This document shows positions 53,374 through 61,568 of a stretch of DNA of 64,000 nt, one piece after another; the first letter of the stretch is position 1; the number at the start of each line of letters is the position of its first letter. The DNA is from Kribbella rubisoli. GTDB lineage: Bacteria; Actinomycetota; Actinomycetes; Propionibacteriales; Kribbellaceae. The translations under genes and the position numbers were made by a program. The DNA lies in contig NZ_SHKR01000011.1 in assembly GCF_004217145.1 (NCBI RefSeq), positions 1,302,001-1,366,000 on the forward strand. Direction: 5' to 3'. The notes beneath the pieces were generated by a model, which was not told the DNA's origin, searched no databases, and saw only the letters and a list, made by a program, of their open reading frames with translations.

Positions 53374-53526
53374 ATGTACTCGACCGACGCGGTGCGGGCC
53401 GAGATCAAGTACCGGCAGGACCGTATCCGGCACGACTTCCAGCGTCCGTTCTGGTTCCAGCGCAAGCCTAAGCAGCAGCCGCCCGCGCCCTGTGCGCCCG
53501 AGCTGCGTGCCCGTCCGGCGATGTGA
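53374..53526 (+). CDS. small basic protein, paralogue 1
   Basis: A 50-residue protein, MYSTDAVRAEIKYRQDRIRHDF followed by QRPFWFQRKPKQQPPAPCAPELRARPAM. The first 22 residues match paralogue 2 (MYTNDSVKAEVAYRRERLSRDF) and the core of paralogue 3. GGAGGAG (53358-53364) supports a start at ATG 53374 (9 nt) or ATG 53368 (3 nt, adding Met-Phe). The common pattern is (V/I)(K/R)AE..YR..R...(D/E)F, an amphipathic charged helix. No function is known to me. Confidence 0.7.
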   Translation: MYSTDAVRAEIKYRQDRIRHDFQRPFWFQRKPKQQPPAPCAPELRARPAM

Positions 53527-53549
53527 CCGCGAGGTCACCGCCCCAGGCC

Positions 53550-53813
<264 letters not shown>

Positions 53814-53892
53814 GCCGTCATTCCAGGCCCCACTCCACGCGTCGCACAGTCCCGCTCCAAGGGCCTGTTCCAGGTGTCGGCTAGGGCCCGTT

Positions 53893-53931
53893 CGGGGGTC
53901 CCTAGGCGGTGACTAGGACCCCCTAGGGACG
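53893..53931. other. palindromic CTAG-rich stem region before the second small operon
   Basis: GGGGTCCCTAG (about 53896-53906) can pair with CTAGGACCCC (53913-53922) with one bulge, and CCCCTAGGGAC follows at 53920-53930, giving an alternative stem. It lies directly upstream of leader copy B and could act as a terminator for the region behind it. Confidence 0.45.
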
Positions 53932-53932
53932 G

Positions 53933-53990
53933 CTAAGGCAGTGAGCCGGGTGGGGATAGGGAGGAGTTCCGATGTGCGGGCCCTCCTCAG
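53933..53990 (+). promoter_or_regulatory. conserved leader/promoter block, copy B
   Basis: CTAAGGCA (53933-53940), 15 nt, ATAGGGAG (53956-53963), 18 nt, CCTCCTCAG (53982-53990). Spacing is identical to copy A, and the intervening CGATGTG-GGG is also shared. It precedes the two-gene small-protein operon. Confidence 0.65.
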
Positions 53991-54044
53991 ACGAGCAGAT
54001 TTACACCTGTCAGCAAGAGCCGGCAGCGAAAAGCGGAGGAAGAC

Positions 54045-54173
54045 ATGTACACGAACGACTCGGTCAAGGCAGAGGTTGCTTACCGCAGGGAGCGTCTCAG
54101 CCGTGACTTCCGGCAGCACCGGACCACCGGAGCCCGCCGGACCATCAGCCACCTGTTCGGCCGGAAAGCCTGA
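54045..54173 (+). CDS. small basic protein, paralogue 2
   Basis: A 42-residue protein, MYTNDSVKAEVAYRRERLSR then DFRQHRTTGARRTISHLFGRKA. GGAGG ends 5 nt before ATG 54045. It shares MY..D.V.AE..YR..R...DF with paralogue 1. It is strongly basic, with a likely helix over residues 4-24. The stop is 13 nt before paralogue 3, so the two are one operon. Confidence 0.75.
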   Translation: MYTNDSVKAEVAYRRERLSRDFRQHRTTGARRTISHLFGRKA

Positions 54174-54186
54174 AGGGAGGGAAACC

Positions 54187-54357
54187 ATGTTCAACACTCC
54201 ACTGAGTCAGTATGCGATCAAGGCGGAGGCGGCGTACCGGTTGGAGCGGACCAAGCGTGAGTTCGGGTCCGTGAGCCGCAAGCAGCGCCCGGCGAAGGGC
54301 TCGAAGCCCGAGTCGCGGCACTCGCGCCGTGCCCTCCGACCCACCACGGCCCGATGA
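54187..54357 (+). CDS. small basic protein, paralogue 3
   Basis: A 56-residue protein, MFNTPLSQYAIKAEAAYRLE followed by RTKREFGSVSRKQRPAKGSKPESRHSRRALRPTTAR. Residues 10-26 (AIKAEAAYRLERTKREF) align with the core of the other two. The C-terminal half is a Lys/Arg/Ser-rich tail that looks disordered and could bind nucleic acid. GGGAGGG (54174-54180) is the ribosome binding site. A strong terminator follows. Confidence 0.75.
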   Translation: MFNTPLSQYAIKAEAAYRLERTKREFGSVSRKQRPAKGSKPESRHSRRALRPTTAR

Positions 54358-54369
54358 CCGCCCCAGCCG

Positions 54370-54407
54370 CCGTCCCTGATCAGACGATCAGGGACGGCGT
54401 TCTTTTT
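54370..54407 (+). terminator. rho-independent terminator of the small-protein operon
   Basis: An 11-bp perfect stem (CCGTCCCTGAT, 54370-54380, with 54387-54397), a 6-nt loop CAGACG, and the tail CGTTCTTTTT make a textbook intrinsic terminator. It rules out a start for the next large gene upstream of here. Confidence 0.95.
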
Positions 54408-54488
54408 CCCGCGAAAACCCAGGCTGACAGCAGAACCGGGGCTCAGCGGACGGGATGCCGTCGATTTGTGTCGGCTCCAGGGGCGAAG

Positions 54489-57407
54489 ATGGACGACGTG
54501 CCCTGGAATTCGACACCTCTCGTCGGCCGCTCGTCCGAGATGGCGGCCCTGCTGAGCGCCGTGGACGACGCGAAAACGCGTCGCGCCGGCGCCGTACTGC
54601 TGTCCGGTGATGCCGGCGTCGGCAAGACCCGGATGCTGGACGAGGTGGCGACCGGTGCGCACGAGCGAGGTTTCGGCGTACTGGTCGGGCACTGCACCGA
54701 CTTCGGCGATGCCGGCCTGCCGTACCAGCCGTTCTCCGAGATCTTCGGCCGTCTGGCCGGCGACCGTCCCGACCTCGTCGAGAGCGTGCTGACCAACTTC
54801 CCGGCGATCAGCCGTCTGCTCCCGGCCCACCGCCTGCTCAGCGCCCAGCCCGCGCCGCAGGAGGGCCAGCTCGACCGCGCCGCCCTGTTCGACGCCGTCC
54901 TCGGCGCGTTCACCGCACTGTCCACCAGTGAGCCGATCCTGGTGATCATCGAGGACGCCCACTGGGCCGACGACTCGACCCGGGACCTGATCGGTTTCCT
55001 GATCACCCGACTGACCTCGCAGCGCCTGGCGCTCGTCGTTTCGTACCGCAGCGACGACCTGCACCGTCGCCACCCGCTCCGCCGGCCGATCGCCGAGTGG
55101 TCCCGCAACCCTCGGGTGCGCCGGGTCAACCTGCTCCCGCTCGACGCCGACGAGTCCCGCACTCTCCTCAACTCGCTGCTCACCGAGCCCCTGTCCCCGA
55201 TCGAGGAGCGTCGCATCCTCGAGCGTGCCGGCGGCAACGCGTTCTTCACCGAGGAGTTGGCCGCCGCGGCCTCGATGGGTGACGGCGACACCGTGCCGCC
55301 CGATCTCGCCGACCTGCTCCTGGTCCGCCTCGACCCGGTATCGGACGACGCCCGGCAGGTCGCCCGCGTGATCGCCGTGGCCGGTCGTCGCGTCCCGCAC
55401 GATCTCCTCACCGCTGTCGCCAAGCTGCCGGATCGCGAGCTCGACGACGCCCTGCGTGAGCTGATCGACGCGCACATCATCGACGTACCGACTAACGATC
55501 GGTACTACTTCCGCCACGCCCTACTGGCCGAAGCGGTGTACGACGACCTCCTGCCAGGCGAGCGTGTCCGCGAACACGCGGCGTACGTACAAGCACTCGA
55601 AGACAAGACCGTCGCAGGTACGGCGGCTGAGCTGGCGGGGCATGCAACTCGATCGCACGACCTGGCCACTGCGTTCGACGCCCGCGTCCGAGCCGGCCAG
55701 GAAGCGCTCTCGGTCGCCGCGCCGCAGGAGGCGTTGAAGCACTACGAGATGGCGCTCGAGCTGTTCCCGAATGCCGCGCCGACGAGCACGGTCGACAAGA
55801 CCTGGCTGATCGTCGACACGGCGACAGCCGCAACGCTGTCCTCACAGCATCTGCGCGCGCTCAAGCTGCTCCGGAAGGCGCTGGCCGATCTGCCGGCCGA
55901 CGCACCGAAGCTGCAGCGCGCCGAGCTTCTCCTGCCGCTGGCCGATATCGCGCTGATCATCGACCAGGACAAAGAGGCCAGCGAGGCGATCTCGCAGGCG
56001 CTGAAGTTGGTCCACGACGAGCCGTCCAGTGTGTTCAAGGCGCAGGTCGCCTCGCTGTACGCGCGGGTGTCCGACGCGCTGGGCCGGCCGATGGAGGCCG
56101 AGCGCTGGGCGCATCGGGCGCTCGAGATCGCCCGCGAGGCTGGCCAGGAGTCCGCGGCCAGCGACGCGGGCATCACGCTCGCCCAGCTCCGCCGACGGGC
56201 CGGCGATCCGGAGACGGCCGCAAAGCAGCTGGAGGAGGCCGCCGTTCGCGCACAGCTCACCGGCGATCCCGCGGCCGAAGTGCGGAGCCGGTTCTTGCTC
56301 GGGTCGACGCACTACGAGCAGGGCGACCTGCTGAATGCGAAGGCTGCCTTGTCGTTCGCGGCGAAACGGGCCGGTGAGCTCGGGCGGCAGTGGGCGGCGT
56401 ACGGGTTCGACGCGCGGCGGATGCTCGCGCTGACGCAGTTCATGCTCGGCGAGTGGGACGAAGCGACCGTGACCGCCCGCACCGACTCGATGACGCCTGC
56501 GGCGGCCGCGGCGGCGCTGCGGGCGGTGGAGTTCTCGGTGCGGAGCGGGCGGGGTGACACCGCGGTCGCCGAGGAGTTCGAGCTGTCCCGGAAGTGGTGG
56601 GATCTCGACATCATGCTGCCGCTCATCGGGCTCCAGCCGGCCGTCGAGGCGTACCTGCAGCTGGATCAGCCGGCCGAGGCGGAGAAGCTGATCGCCGACG
56701 TGTCCGCACTGTGCGCCGACCTGTTCCAGACCGAGTGGTTCTTCGCCCGGATCCGGTTCTCGGCGTTGGGCCTGCAGTTGCTGTGCCACCGCGCCGTCGG
56801 CGAGCCGTCAGCTGCCGCCGAGCTGGTGGCGCGCGGCGCGGAGCTGGTTGCGCTCGGGCAGGCGACGGCCGAGAAGGGTCTGCCACCCGGACGGTTGATG
56901 GGCGTCGAGGGACTCGCCTGGCTGGCGCGGCTGGAGTCGGAGTGGGATCGACTGCGGTGGCTGGCCGGGGTCGACGCGCCGACGCCGCAGGAGCACGTCT
57001 CCGCTTGGGAGCGGACCACGGACGCCTTCGGGTACGGGTACGTCTACGAGCAGGCGTGGTCGCGGGTCCGGTTGTCGGCGGCGCTGCGGGCCGCGGGCCG
57101 GGTCGCCGAGGCAAACGAGCAGACGGCGCTGGCCGCCGAGGTCGGCCGCGAGCTCCGGGCGAAGCCGCTGATCGCCGAGACCGGTGGCGGTGAGACGGCC
57201 GGCGCGAGTGCGCTGACGTCGCGGGAGACCGAAGTACTGCGGTTGCTTGCCGAGGGCCGCACCAACCGGCAGCTGGCGCGCGAGCTGTACATCAGCGAGA
57301 AGACCGTCAGCGTGCACGTGTCGAACATCCTCGCCAAGCTCGGCGTCCGCTCGCGGACCGAGGCCGCGGCGGTCGCCCGTCGTGACGGCCTGCTGGACGC
57401 CGACTAG
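54489..57407 (+). CDS. LAL-type large ATP-binding LuxR regulator
   Basis: A 972-residue regulator. The N-terminal AAA-type domain has Walker A LSGDAGVGKT and Walker B PILVIIEDAHWADDSTRDL, followed by winged-helix and TPR-like repeats (about 350-880, for example APQEALKHYEMALELFP, QARSRFLLGSTHYEQGDLLNAKAAL-like units). The C-terminus SALTSRETEVLRLLAEGRTNRQLARELYISEKTVSVHVSNILAKLGVRSRTEAA is a LuxR helix-turn-helix. It belongs to the MalT/LAL group. I chose ATG 54489 because a terminator at 54370-54407 lies inside the longer frame starting at 54354. Confidence 0.92.
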   Translation: MDDVPWNSTPLVGRSSEMAALLSAVDDAKTRRAGAVLLSGDAGVGKTRMLDEVATGAHERGFGVLVGHCTDFGDAGLPYQPFSEIFGRLAGDRPDLVESVLTNFPAISRLLPAHRLLSAQPAPQEGQLDRAALFDAVLGAFTALSTSEPILVIIEDAHWADDSTRDLIGFLITRLTSQRLALVVSYRSDDLHRRHPLRRPIAEWSRNPRVRRVNLLPLDADESRTLLNSLLTEPLSPIEERRILERAGGNAFFTEELAAAASMGDGDTVPPDLADLLLVRLDPVSDDARQVARVIAVAGRRVPHDLLTAVAKLPDRELDDALRELIDAHIIDVPTNDRYYFRHALLAEAVYDDLLPGERVREHAAYVQALEDKTVAGTAAELAGHATRSHDLATAFDARVRAGQEALSVAAPQEALKHYEMALELFPNAAPTSTVDKTWLIVDTATAATLSSQHLRALKLLRKALADLPADAPKLQRAELLLPLADIALIIDQDKEASEAISQALKLVHDEPSSVFKAQVASLYARVSDALGRPMEAERWAHRALEIAREAGQESAASDAGITLAQLRRRAGDPETAAKQLEEAAVRAQLTGDPAAEVRSRFLLGSTHYEQGDLLNAKAALSFAAKRAGELGRQWAAYGFDARRMLALTQFMLGEWDEATVTARTDSMTPAAAAAALRAVEFSVRSGRGDTAVAEEFELSRKWWDLDIMLPLIGLQPAVEAYLQLDQPAEAEKLIADVSALCADLFQTEWFFARIRFSALGLQLLCHRAVGEPSAAAELVARGAELVALGQATAEKGLPPGRLMGVEGLAWLARLESEWDRLRWLAGVDAPTPQEHVSAWERTTDAFGYGYVYEQAWSRVRLSAALRAAGRVAEANEQTALAAEVGRELRAKPLIAETGGGETAGASALTSRETEVLRLLAEGRTNRQLARELYISEKTVSVHVSNILAKLGVRSRTEAAAVARRDGLLDAD

Positions 57408-57619
57408 CCGTGTTTGCGGTGGCGATCCGGCTCGGGGTGCGCGTGCCGTGCGCGAGCCCGGGCCAAGTCGTCAGCTGTGACCGGCGGCGTGAAGAGGATA
57501 GGCCGGTTCAGATCGGTGATGTCGTCGAAGACTTTACGGGCGTGCCGCATCCGCGCCGCGGCCAATAGCACCAGCCCGGCCGCAGCGAGTGCAATCACTA
57601 CCCACAGTTGCCACGACAT
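57404..57619 (-). CDS. small single-pass membrane protein
   Basis: A 71-residue protein with one N-terminal helix (LWVVIALAAAGLVLLAAARM) and a charged cytoplasmic tail (KVFDDITDLNRPILFTPPVTADDLARARARHAHPEPDRHRKHG). No family is recognised. It overlaps the last 4 bp of the convergent LAL gene. A nested dyad region lies just upstream. Confidence 0.6.
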   Translation of the reverse strand: MSWQLWVVIALAAAGLVLLAAARMRHARKVFDDITDLNRPILFTPPVTADDLARARARHAHPEPDRHRKHG

Positions 57620-57724
57620 AGCCTCACCGTCCGGTATTCGCCCCGTACCCCCGTGTAATCACGATAGCCCCGAACCCACCAGTTGGCGACCGTTCGTACG
57701 CATACCGTTAGACAAGCCGATTCA

Positions 57725-57776
57725 AACTCACGTTTGTTGCCGATCGCAATCACAAACGGTGATCAGGCAACGAGTT
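57725..57776. promoter_or_regulatory. nested dyads in an AT-richer intergenic patch
   Basis: Three short inverted repeats nest: AACTC/GAGTT (57725-57729, 57772-57776), GTTGCC/GGCAAC (57736-57741, 57766-57771) and CGTTTG/CAAACG (57731-57736, 57753-57758). The patch is clearly less GC-rich than its surroundings. It may be the 3' end structure of the serine hydrolase transcript or the promoter of the small membrane gene. Confidence 0.4.
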
Positions 57777-57793
57777 GGGATTCGGCGCGACAA

Positions 57794-59149
57794 CTACTTT
57801 CCGTCACCGCGCGGGGAGAGCCGGCCGCCCCGGAACAGATACGTCGCGCGACCGTCGACCGGTTCACTGAACGCCATCACCTCGTGCATTCCGTGCTCCG
57901 GCTCGGCCGCGATCAGCCGCGACCCGTCGAGCGGTACCAGCCGGGAGCGCTCCGGCTCGGGCAGCAGCAGTTTCGCCTCGTCGCTCAGCGGCTCGTCCAG
58001 CAGCCAGAACTCGCCGTCCTCCACGCCGACCGTTGCCCGGAACAACACCCCGTCGTACCGTCCGACGACGAGTTCAGGGGCGATCTCGGCCGGCTCCGCG
58101 GGTGGGACCAGCCGTGCCGGTAGTTCGATCCCGGCCGTCTCGCGCAGGACGTGACCCATCAGTTCGTCGTACAGCGCCGAGACCCTGCCGCCGTTGGTGA
58201 GCAGGGCGACGGCCACGTTCCGATCCGGGACCAGCCGGAAGAACGCGGACTGCCCGACCGTGCCGCCGTCGTGCCCGAAGTACGGGCCGTGTTCGCTGTC
58301 AAAGATCATCCAGCCGAGGCCGAGCTGGTGCAGATCGCCGCCGGTCGGGGGTACGTCGACCTGGGCCTGCCAGAGTCGATCGATCGTCGCCCGGTCGAGC
58401 AATGTCGCGTCGAGGAACGCCCGGCCGAAGGTGATCAGGTCGCTCGCGCTCATCGCCAGCAGCGATCCGGCCGGCGCCATCCCGTGGACCAGGCTCCAGA
58501 CCGGTGCGACCTCGGGCGGCGCGCCCGGCTTCGGCGAGACATGACCGACCGCAGCCCGATAGAGGAGCGCCTCGTCCGGAATCGTGGCGACGTGCCCGAG
58601 CTCCAGCGGTACGGCGATGTGCTCGCGGATCAGCTCGTGGAACGGCTTCCCGCGCAGCACCTCCGCGATCCGGCCGAGGACGACGAATCCGGCGTTGTTG
58701 TACGAGTACCCGGCGCCGAGCGGGACCTCCTGTGCCAGGCCCGGCACGACGTCGCGGACGAACAGCTCGACGCCGTCGTCACCGCGCGACGTCGGGATGA
58801 ACGCATCACCGGAGAAGCCGCTCGTGTGGGTCAGCAGGTGCCGCGGGGTGACCGCCGCCGCGGTGGCCTCGTCGGTGAGCTTGAAGTCCGGTAGGTAGTC
58901 GCGGACCGGGCGGTCGAGGTCGACCTTGCCTTCCCCCACGAGCTGCATGATCAGCGTCGTCGTCCACAGCTTGGTGATCGAGCCGACCTGGAAGACCGAG
59001 TCCACTGTTGCATCGACCCCGGTGTTCCGGTTCAGGACGCCGGCCGCCGCCGTACTCAGCTTGCCGTCCGCGAACACCGCGATCGACGCGGCGGGTACGT
59101 CGTGCTTGGCGATCAACCCGGTCAGGTTCTCGTCGAGCCACTGCTGCAT
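57794..59149 (-). CDS. serine hydrolase, beta-lactamase/penicillin-binding-like
   Basis: A 451-residue class C beta-lactamase-fold enzyme. S57-x2-K60 (QVGSITKLW), the tyrosine motif in GAGYSYNNAGFVVLG, and FGHDGGTVGQSAFF (HxG) give the full active-site set. A C-terminal lipocalin-like beta domain (about 350-451) follows. No signal peptide is seen, so it is probably a cytoplasmic esterase or peptidase. AAGGAG lies 6 nt before ATG 59149. It follows the dipeptidase gene by 30 bp, suggesting joint peptide breakdown. Confidence 0.9.
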   Translation of the reverse strand: MQQWLDENLTGLIAKHDVPAASIAVFADGKLSTAAAGVLNRNTGVDATVDSVFQVGSITKLWTTTLIMQLVGEGKVDLDRPVRDYLPDFKLTDEATAAAVTPRHLLTHTSGFSGDAFIPTSRGDDGVELFVRDVVPGLAQEVPLGAGYSYNNAGFVVLGRIAEVLRGKPFHELIREHIAVPLELGHVATIPDEALLYRAAVGHVSPKPGAPPEVAPVWSLVHGMAPAGSLLAMSASDLITFGRAFLDATLLDRATIDRLWQAQVDVPPTGGDLHQLGLGWMIFDSEHGPYFGHDGGTVGQSAFFRLVPDRNVAVALLTNGGRVSALYDELMGHVLRETAGIELPARLVPPAEPAEIAPELVVGRYDGVLFRATVGVEDGEFWLLDEPLSDEAKLLLPEPERSRLVPLDGSRLIAAEPEHGMHEVMAFSEPVDGRATYLFRGGRLSPRGDGK

Positions 59150-59179
59150 GAAGCGCTCCTTACAGAAGGCGGATGGGGC

Positions 59180-60187
59180 TCAGCCGAGGACGCGGACCAG
59201 GTTCTCGCCGAGGACCTTGCGGATCGTTGCTTCGGGCAAATCTCGGCGTACCAAGGCGTCCGTGACGAGGGGCATGCCGGCGGGACCCTCGAGGCCGGGG
59301 ATGTACAGCTCGGCGTCGAGGCCCTGGATGATCACCGGTCGGTCGCAGGCGGGGATCTTCTCGCCGAAGACCTCTGCGACGAAGTCGCTGCCCAGGCCGA
59401 CGTGGTCCTCGCCGGCGATGTCGAGGATGTGCAGGATGTGGTCGGCCAGGTGTTCGACGGTCGGCTTCTCGGCGGTGGTGAGGAAGCCGGCGAAGAAGTT
59501 CACGCAGACCACACCGCCGGTCGCGGCCATCCCGCGGAGCTGCTCGTCGGTCAGGTTGCGGTGGTGGTCACGCAGCGCGAACGCGCTCGAGTGCGACGCG
59601 ACGACGGGCTTGGTCGCCAGTTCGAGGATGTGCTCGACCCCGGCGCGGCCGACGTGCGAGACATCGACCAGTACGCCGAGCTCCTCGAGCAGCCCGACCG
59701 CCTCGACGCCGGCATGCGTCAACCGGCCGCCGGTCGCGTCCTCGCCGGAGCCGTCGCCGAGCGCGCTGCGGCCGAAGTGGGTGAACGAGGCCATCCGCAC
59801 GCCGAGCCGGTGCAGCGTCTGCAGGAGTTCGACGTCGGTATCGATCTGCGGGCAGCCCTCGAGTGCGAGCACCAGCGCGATCTTGCCCGCGGCGGTGGCG
59901 GTCTCGACGTCGCCGGGCGCCGTACACAACGCGACCTCGTCGGAGTTCGCCGCCGCGATCCGGTGTGCGGCCTCGATCATCCGCAGAGTCTCGCGGAGCG
60001 CGCCTTCGGGCAGGAACTCCGAGTCGATGAACACCGGCAGCACCTGTACGTCGATCCCGCCGTCGCGCAGCTGCGGTATCCACCGCTCCCGGAAGTACGC
60101 CGACCAGACGTCCTTCGGCCGCCGCGCCACCAGCATCAAGAGGTCGTTGTGTCCGTCAGCGACGATCGCGTCGCGGTGCAGATCCAT
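59180..60187 (-). CDS. M19-family dipeptidase (renal dipeptidase-like)
   Basis: A 335-residue zinc dipeptidase. IVADGHNDLLML has the His-x-Asp metal ligands, LALEGCPQI the bridging Glu, VDVSHVGRAGVEHIL and VVASHSSAFALRDHHRNLTDEQL the later His ligands, and HVGLGSDF the closing Asp. Relatives cleave dipeptides, often with D-residues. ATG 60187 lies 6 nt after TATTCT on the minus strand, so it is probably leaderless. It is divergent from the ornithine-cyclodeaminase-like gene across 22 bp. Confidence 0.93.
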   Translation of the reverse strand: MDLHRDAIVADGHNDLLMLVARRPKDVWSAYFRERWIPQLRDGGIDVQVLPVFIDSEFLPEGALRETLRMIEAAHRIAAANSDEVALCTAPGDVETATAAGKIALVLALEGCPQIDTDVELLQTLHRLGVRMASFTHFGRSALGDGSGEDATGGRLTHAGVEAVGLLEELGVLVDVSHVGRAGVEHILELATKPVVASHSSAFALRDHHRNLTDEQLRGMAATGGVVCVNFFAGFLTTAEKPTVEHLADHILHILDIAGEDHVGLGSDFVAEVFGEKIPACDRPVIIQGLDAELYIPGLEGPAGMPLVTDALVRRDLPEATIRKVLGENLVRVLG

Positions 60188-60193
60188 CGGCCC

Positions 60194-60203
60194 AGAATAT
60201 GCT
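60194..60203. promoter_or_regulatory. overlapping divergent -10 boxes for two leaderless genes
   Basis: Minus-strand TATTCT (60199-60194) stands 6 nt before ATG 60187, and plus-strand TATGCT (60198-60203) stands 6 nt before GTG 60210. They share two base pairs. This is the same layout as at 29.34 kb. Confidence 0.6.
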
Positions 60204-60209
60204 CGCCGG

Positions 60210-61109
60210 GTGAAGGTGCTTTCTGCTGAGGATGTTCGCCGGCTGGTTCCGATGAGTACGGCGGTCGACGCGGTGCGGGACGCGTTCCGCGAGCTGGCGG
60301 CCGGGAACTTCGTGCTGCCGCCGCGGCAGATCTTCGGCGACGGGACGGTGCTCGTGATGTCGGCGTACCACACGCCGACCGGGACCGCGGTGGTGAAGAA
60401 GATCGGGATCGCGCTCGACCAGGTCCCCGCGATCCGCGCGACCGTGATCTGGACCGGGAGCGGTGAACAGCTGGTCGCCGACGGCGGCTCGATCACCACC
60501 TTGCGCACCGGCGCCGTCGTCGGCGTCGCGACCGACCTGCTCGCTCACGCGAACGCGTCCCGGCTGGCGCTGATCGGGACGGGCGCGCAGGCGCCCGACC
60601 AGGTTCGCGCGGTTCTCGCCGTACGACGCATTGCCGACGTCACCGTCACCGGGCGCTCGGCCGACCGCGCCGCCGCCCTCGCCCGGCAACTGGGCGACGA
60701 GTTCCCCGACGTGAAGTTCACCGCCGGCACGAACATCGACGAGGCGATCGCCGTCACCGACATCATCTGCTGCGCCACGTCCTCGACCACCCCGCTCTTC
60801 TCCGTCGACGCACTTCCGGACACGGTTCATGTCAACGCCATCGGCGCCTTCCGCCCCACCATGCGCGAACTCCCCCGCGACCTCCTCGCCACCGCATCCA
60901 CAGTCCTGGTCGACCAACGCGAAGCCGCCCTCGAAGAGTCCGGCGAAATCATGGACGCCGTCACCTCCGGCGTCCTGTCCGAAGGAGACCTGGTCGAGCT
61001 CGGCGCCGCTCTCTCCACCCCGCCAACCCCACAAGGCCGCACGGTCTTCAAGTCCGTCGGAGTCGGCGCGCAGGACTGGGCGATCGCAGCAGCCCTCGCC
61101 CGGAGCTAG
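60210..61109 (+). CDS. ornithine cyclodeaminase / mu-crystallin family protein
   Basis: A 299-residue NAD(P)-dependent enzyme. Landmarks are VKVLSAEDVRRLVPMSTAVDAVRDAF, PPRQIFGDGTVLVMSAYH, VVKKIGIA, RTGAVVGVATDLLAHANASRLALIGTGAQAPDQVRAV (Rossmann loop), TDIICCATSSTTPLF, VNAIGAFRPTMRELP and VGVGAQDWAIAAAL. The family includes ornithine cyclodeaminase, alanine dehydrogenase and ketimine (pyrroline-2-carboxylate) reductase; the paired dipeptidase hints at amino-acid breakdown. The stop TAG abuts the palindromic element at 61109. Confidence 0.88.
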   Translation: MKVLSAEDVRRLVPMSTAVDAVRDAFRELAAGNFVLPPRQIFGDGTVLVMSAYHTPTGTAVVKKIGIALDQVPAIRATVIWTGSGEQLVADGGSITTLRTGAVVGVATDLLAHANASRLALIGTGAQAPDQVRAVLAVRRIADVTVTGRSADRAAALARQLGDEFPDVKFTAGTNIDEAIAVTDIICCATSSTTPLFSVDALPDTVHVNAIGAFRPTMRELPRDLLATASTVLVDQREAALEESGEIMDAVTSGVLSEGDLVELGAALSTPPTPQGRTVFKSVGVGAQDWAIAAALARS

Positions 61110-61200
61110 CGGATCTCCAGGCCATCACAATCCGCCTCTCGCGGGCAGCTTGAGCGTGGCCGCAGGCCAGGCCGTCGATTGTGATGGCCTGGGGATCCGC
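61109..61200. repeat. palindromic element between convergent genes (copy 2)
   Basis: Arms 61109-61132 and 61177-61200 (24 nt) are reverse complements with one mismatch; the loop is 44 bases. The right arm plus flank (61176-61202, starting CGATTGTGATGGCC, ending GGATCCGCGT) is identical over 27 nt to 39842-39868 inside the histidine kinase gene. It spans the whole gap between the ornithine-cyclodeaminase-like stop and the nuoA stop and may also terminate both transcripts. Confidence 0.9.
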
Positions 61201-61201
61201 G

Positions 61202-61558
61202 TCAGGTCCAGCGGAGGACGCCCTTGCGGTAGGCGTAGAGGAGGCCGACGGCGACGAACGCCAGGAAGATGAACATCTCGATCAGGGTGGCGTAGCCGAG
61301 AGTGCTGAAGATGGTGGCCCAGGGGAAGAGGTAGATCGCGTCTACGGCGAAGATCACGTAGAGGTAGGCGAACAGGTAGTAGCGGATGTGGACCTGGGCC
61401 CAGCCCTCGCCGACCGGGTCTACGCCGGACTCGTAGGTCTTGAGTTTGTTCTCGGTCGGATAAGTGACAGTGAGCGCCTTGTTCAACGCGAACGCGCCGA
61501 TCAGCCCGACCAGGCCAAGGGCGACCACCGCGGCGACGACGCCATAGCTGTCCGACAC
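61202..61558 (-). CDS. nuoA: NADH-quinone oxidoreductase subunit A
   Basis: A 118-residue membrane subunit with three helices (AAVVALGLVGLIGAFALN; YLFAYLYVIFAVDAIYLFPW; LIEMFIFLAFVAVGLLYAY). The loop KTYESGVDPVGEGWAQVHIRYY matches the family, but the usual YECG Cys reads Ser. It lies 11.8 kb from nuoB instead of next to it, and 1 kb from korA. Confidence 0.93.
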   Translation of the reverse strand: MSDSYGVVAAVVALGLVGLIGAFALNKALTVTYPTENKLKTYESGVDPVGEGWAQVHIRYYLFAYLYVIFAVDAIYLFPWATIFSTLGYATLIEMFIFLAFVAVGLLYAYRKGVLRWT

Positions 61559-61568
61559 AGGCAGCAGC

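Noticed and set aside
54354..54488. Earlier start for the LAL regulator
   Set aside because: A strong intrinsic terminator (54370-54407) lies inside this extension, and the protein homology begins after ATG 54489.
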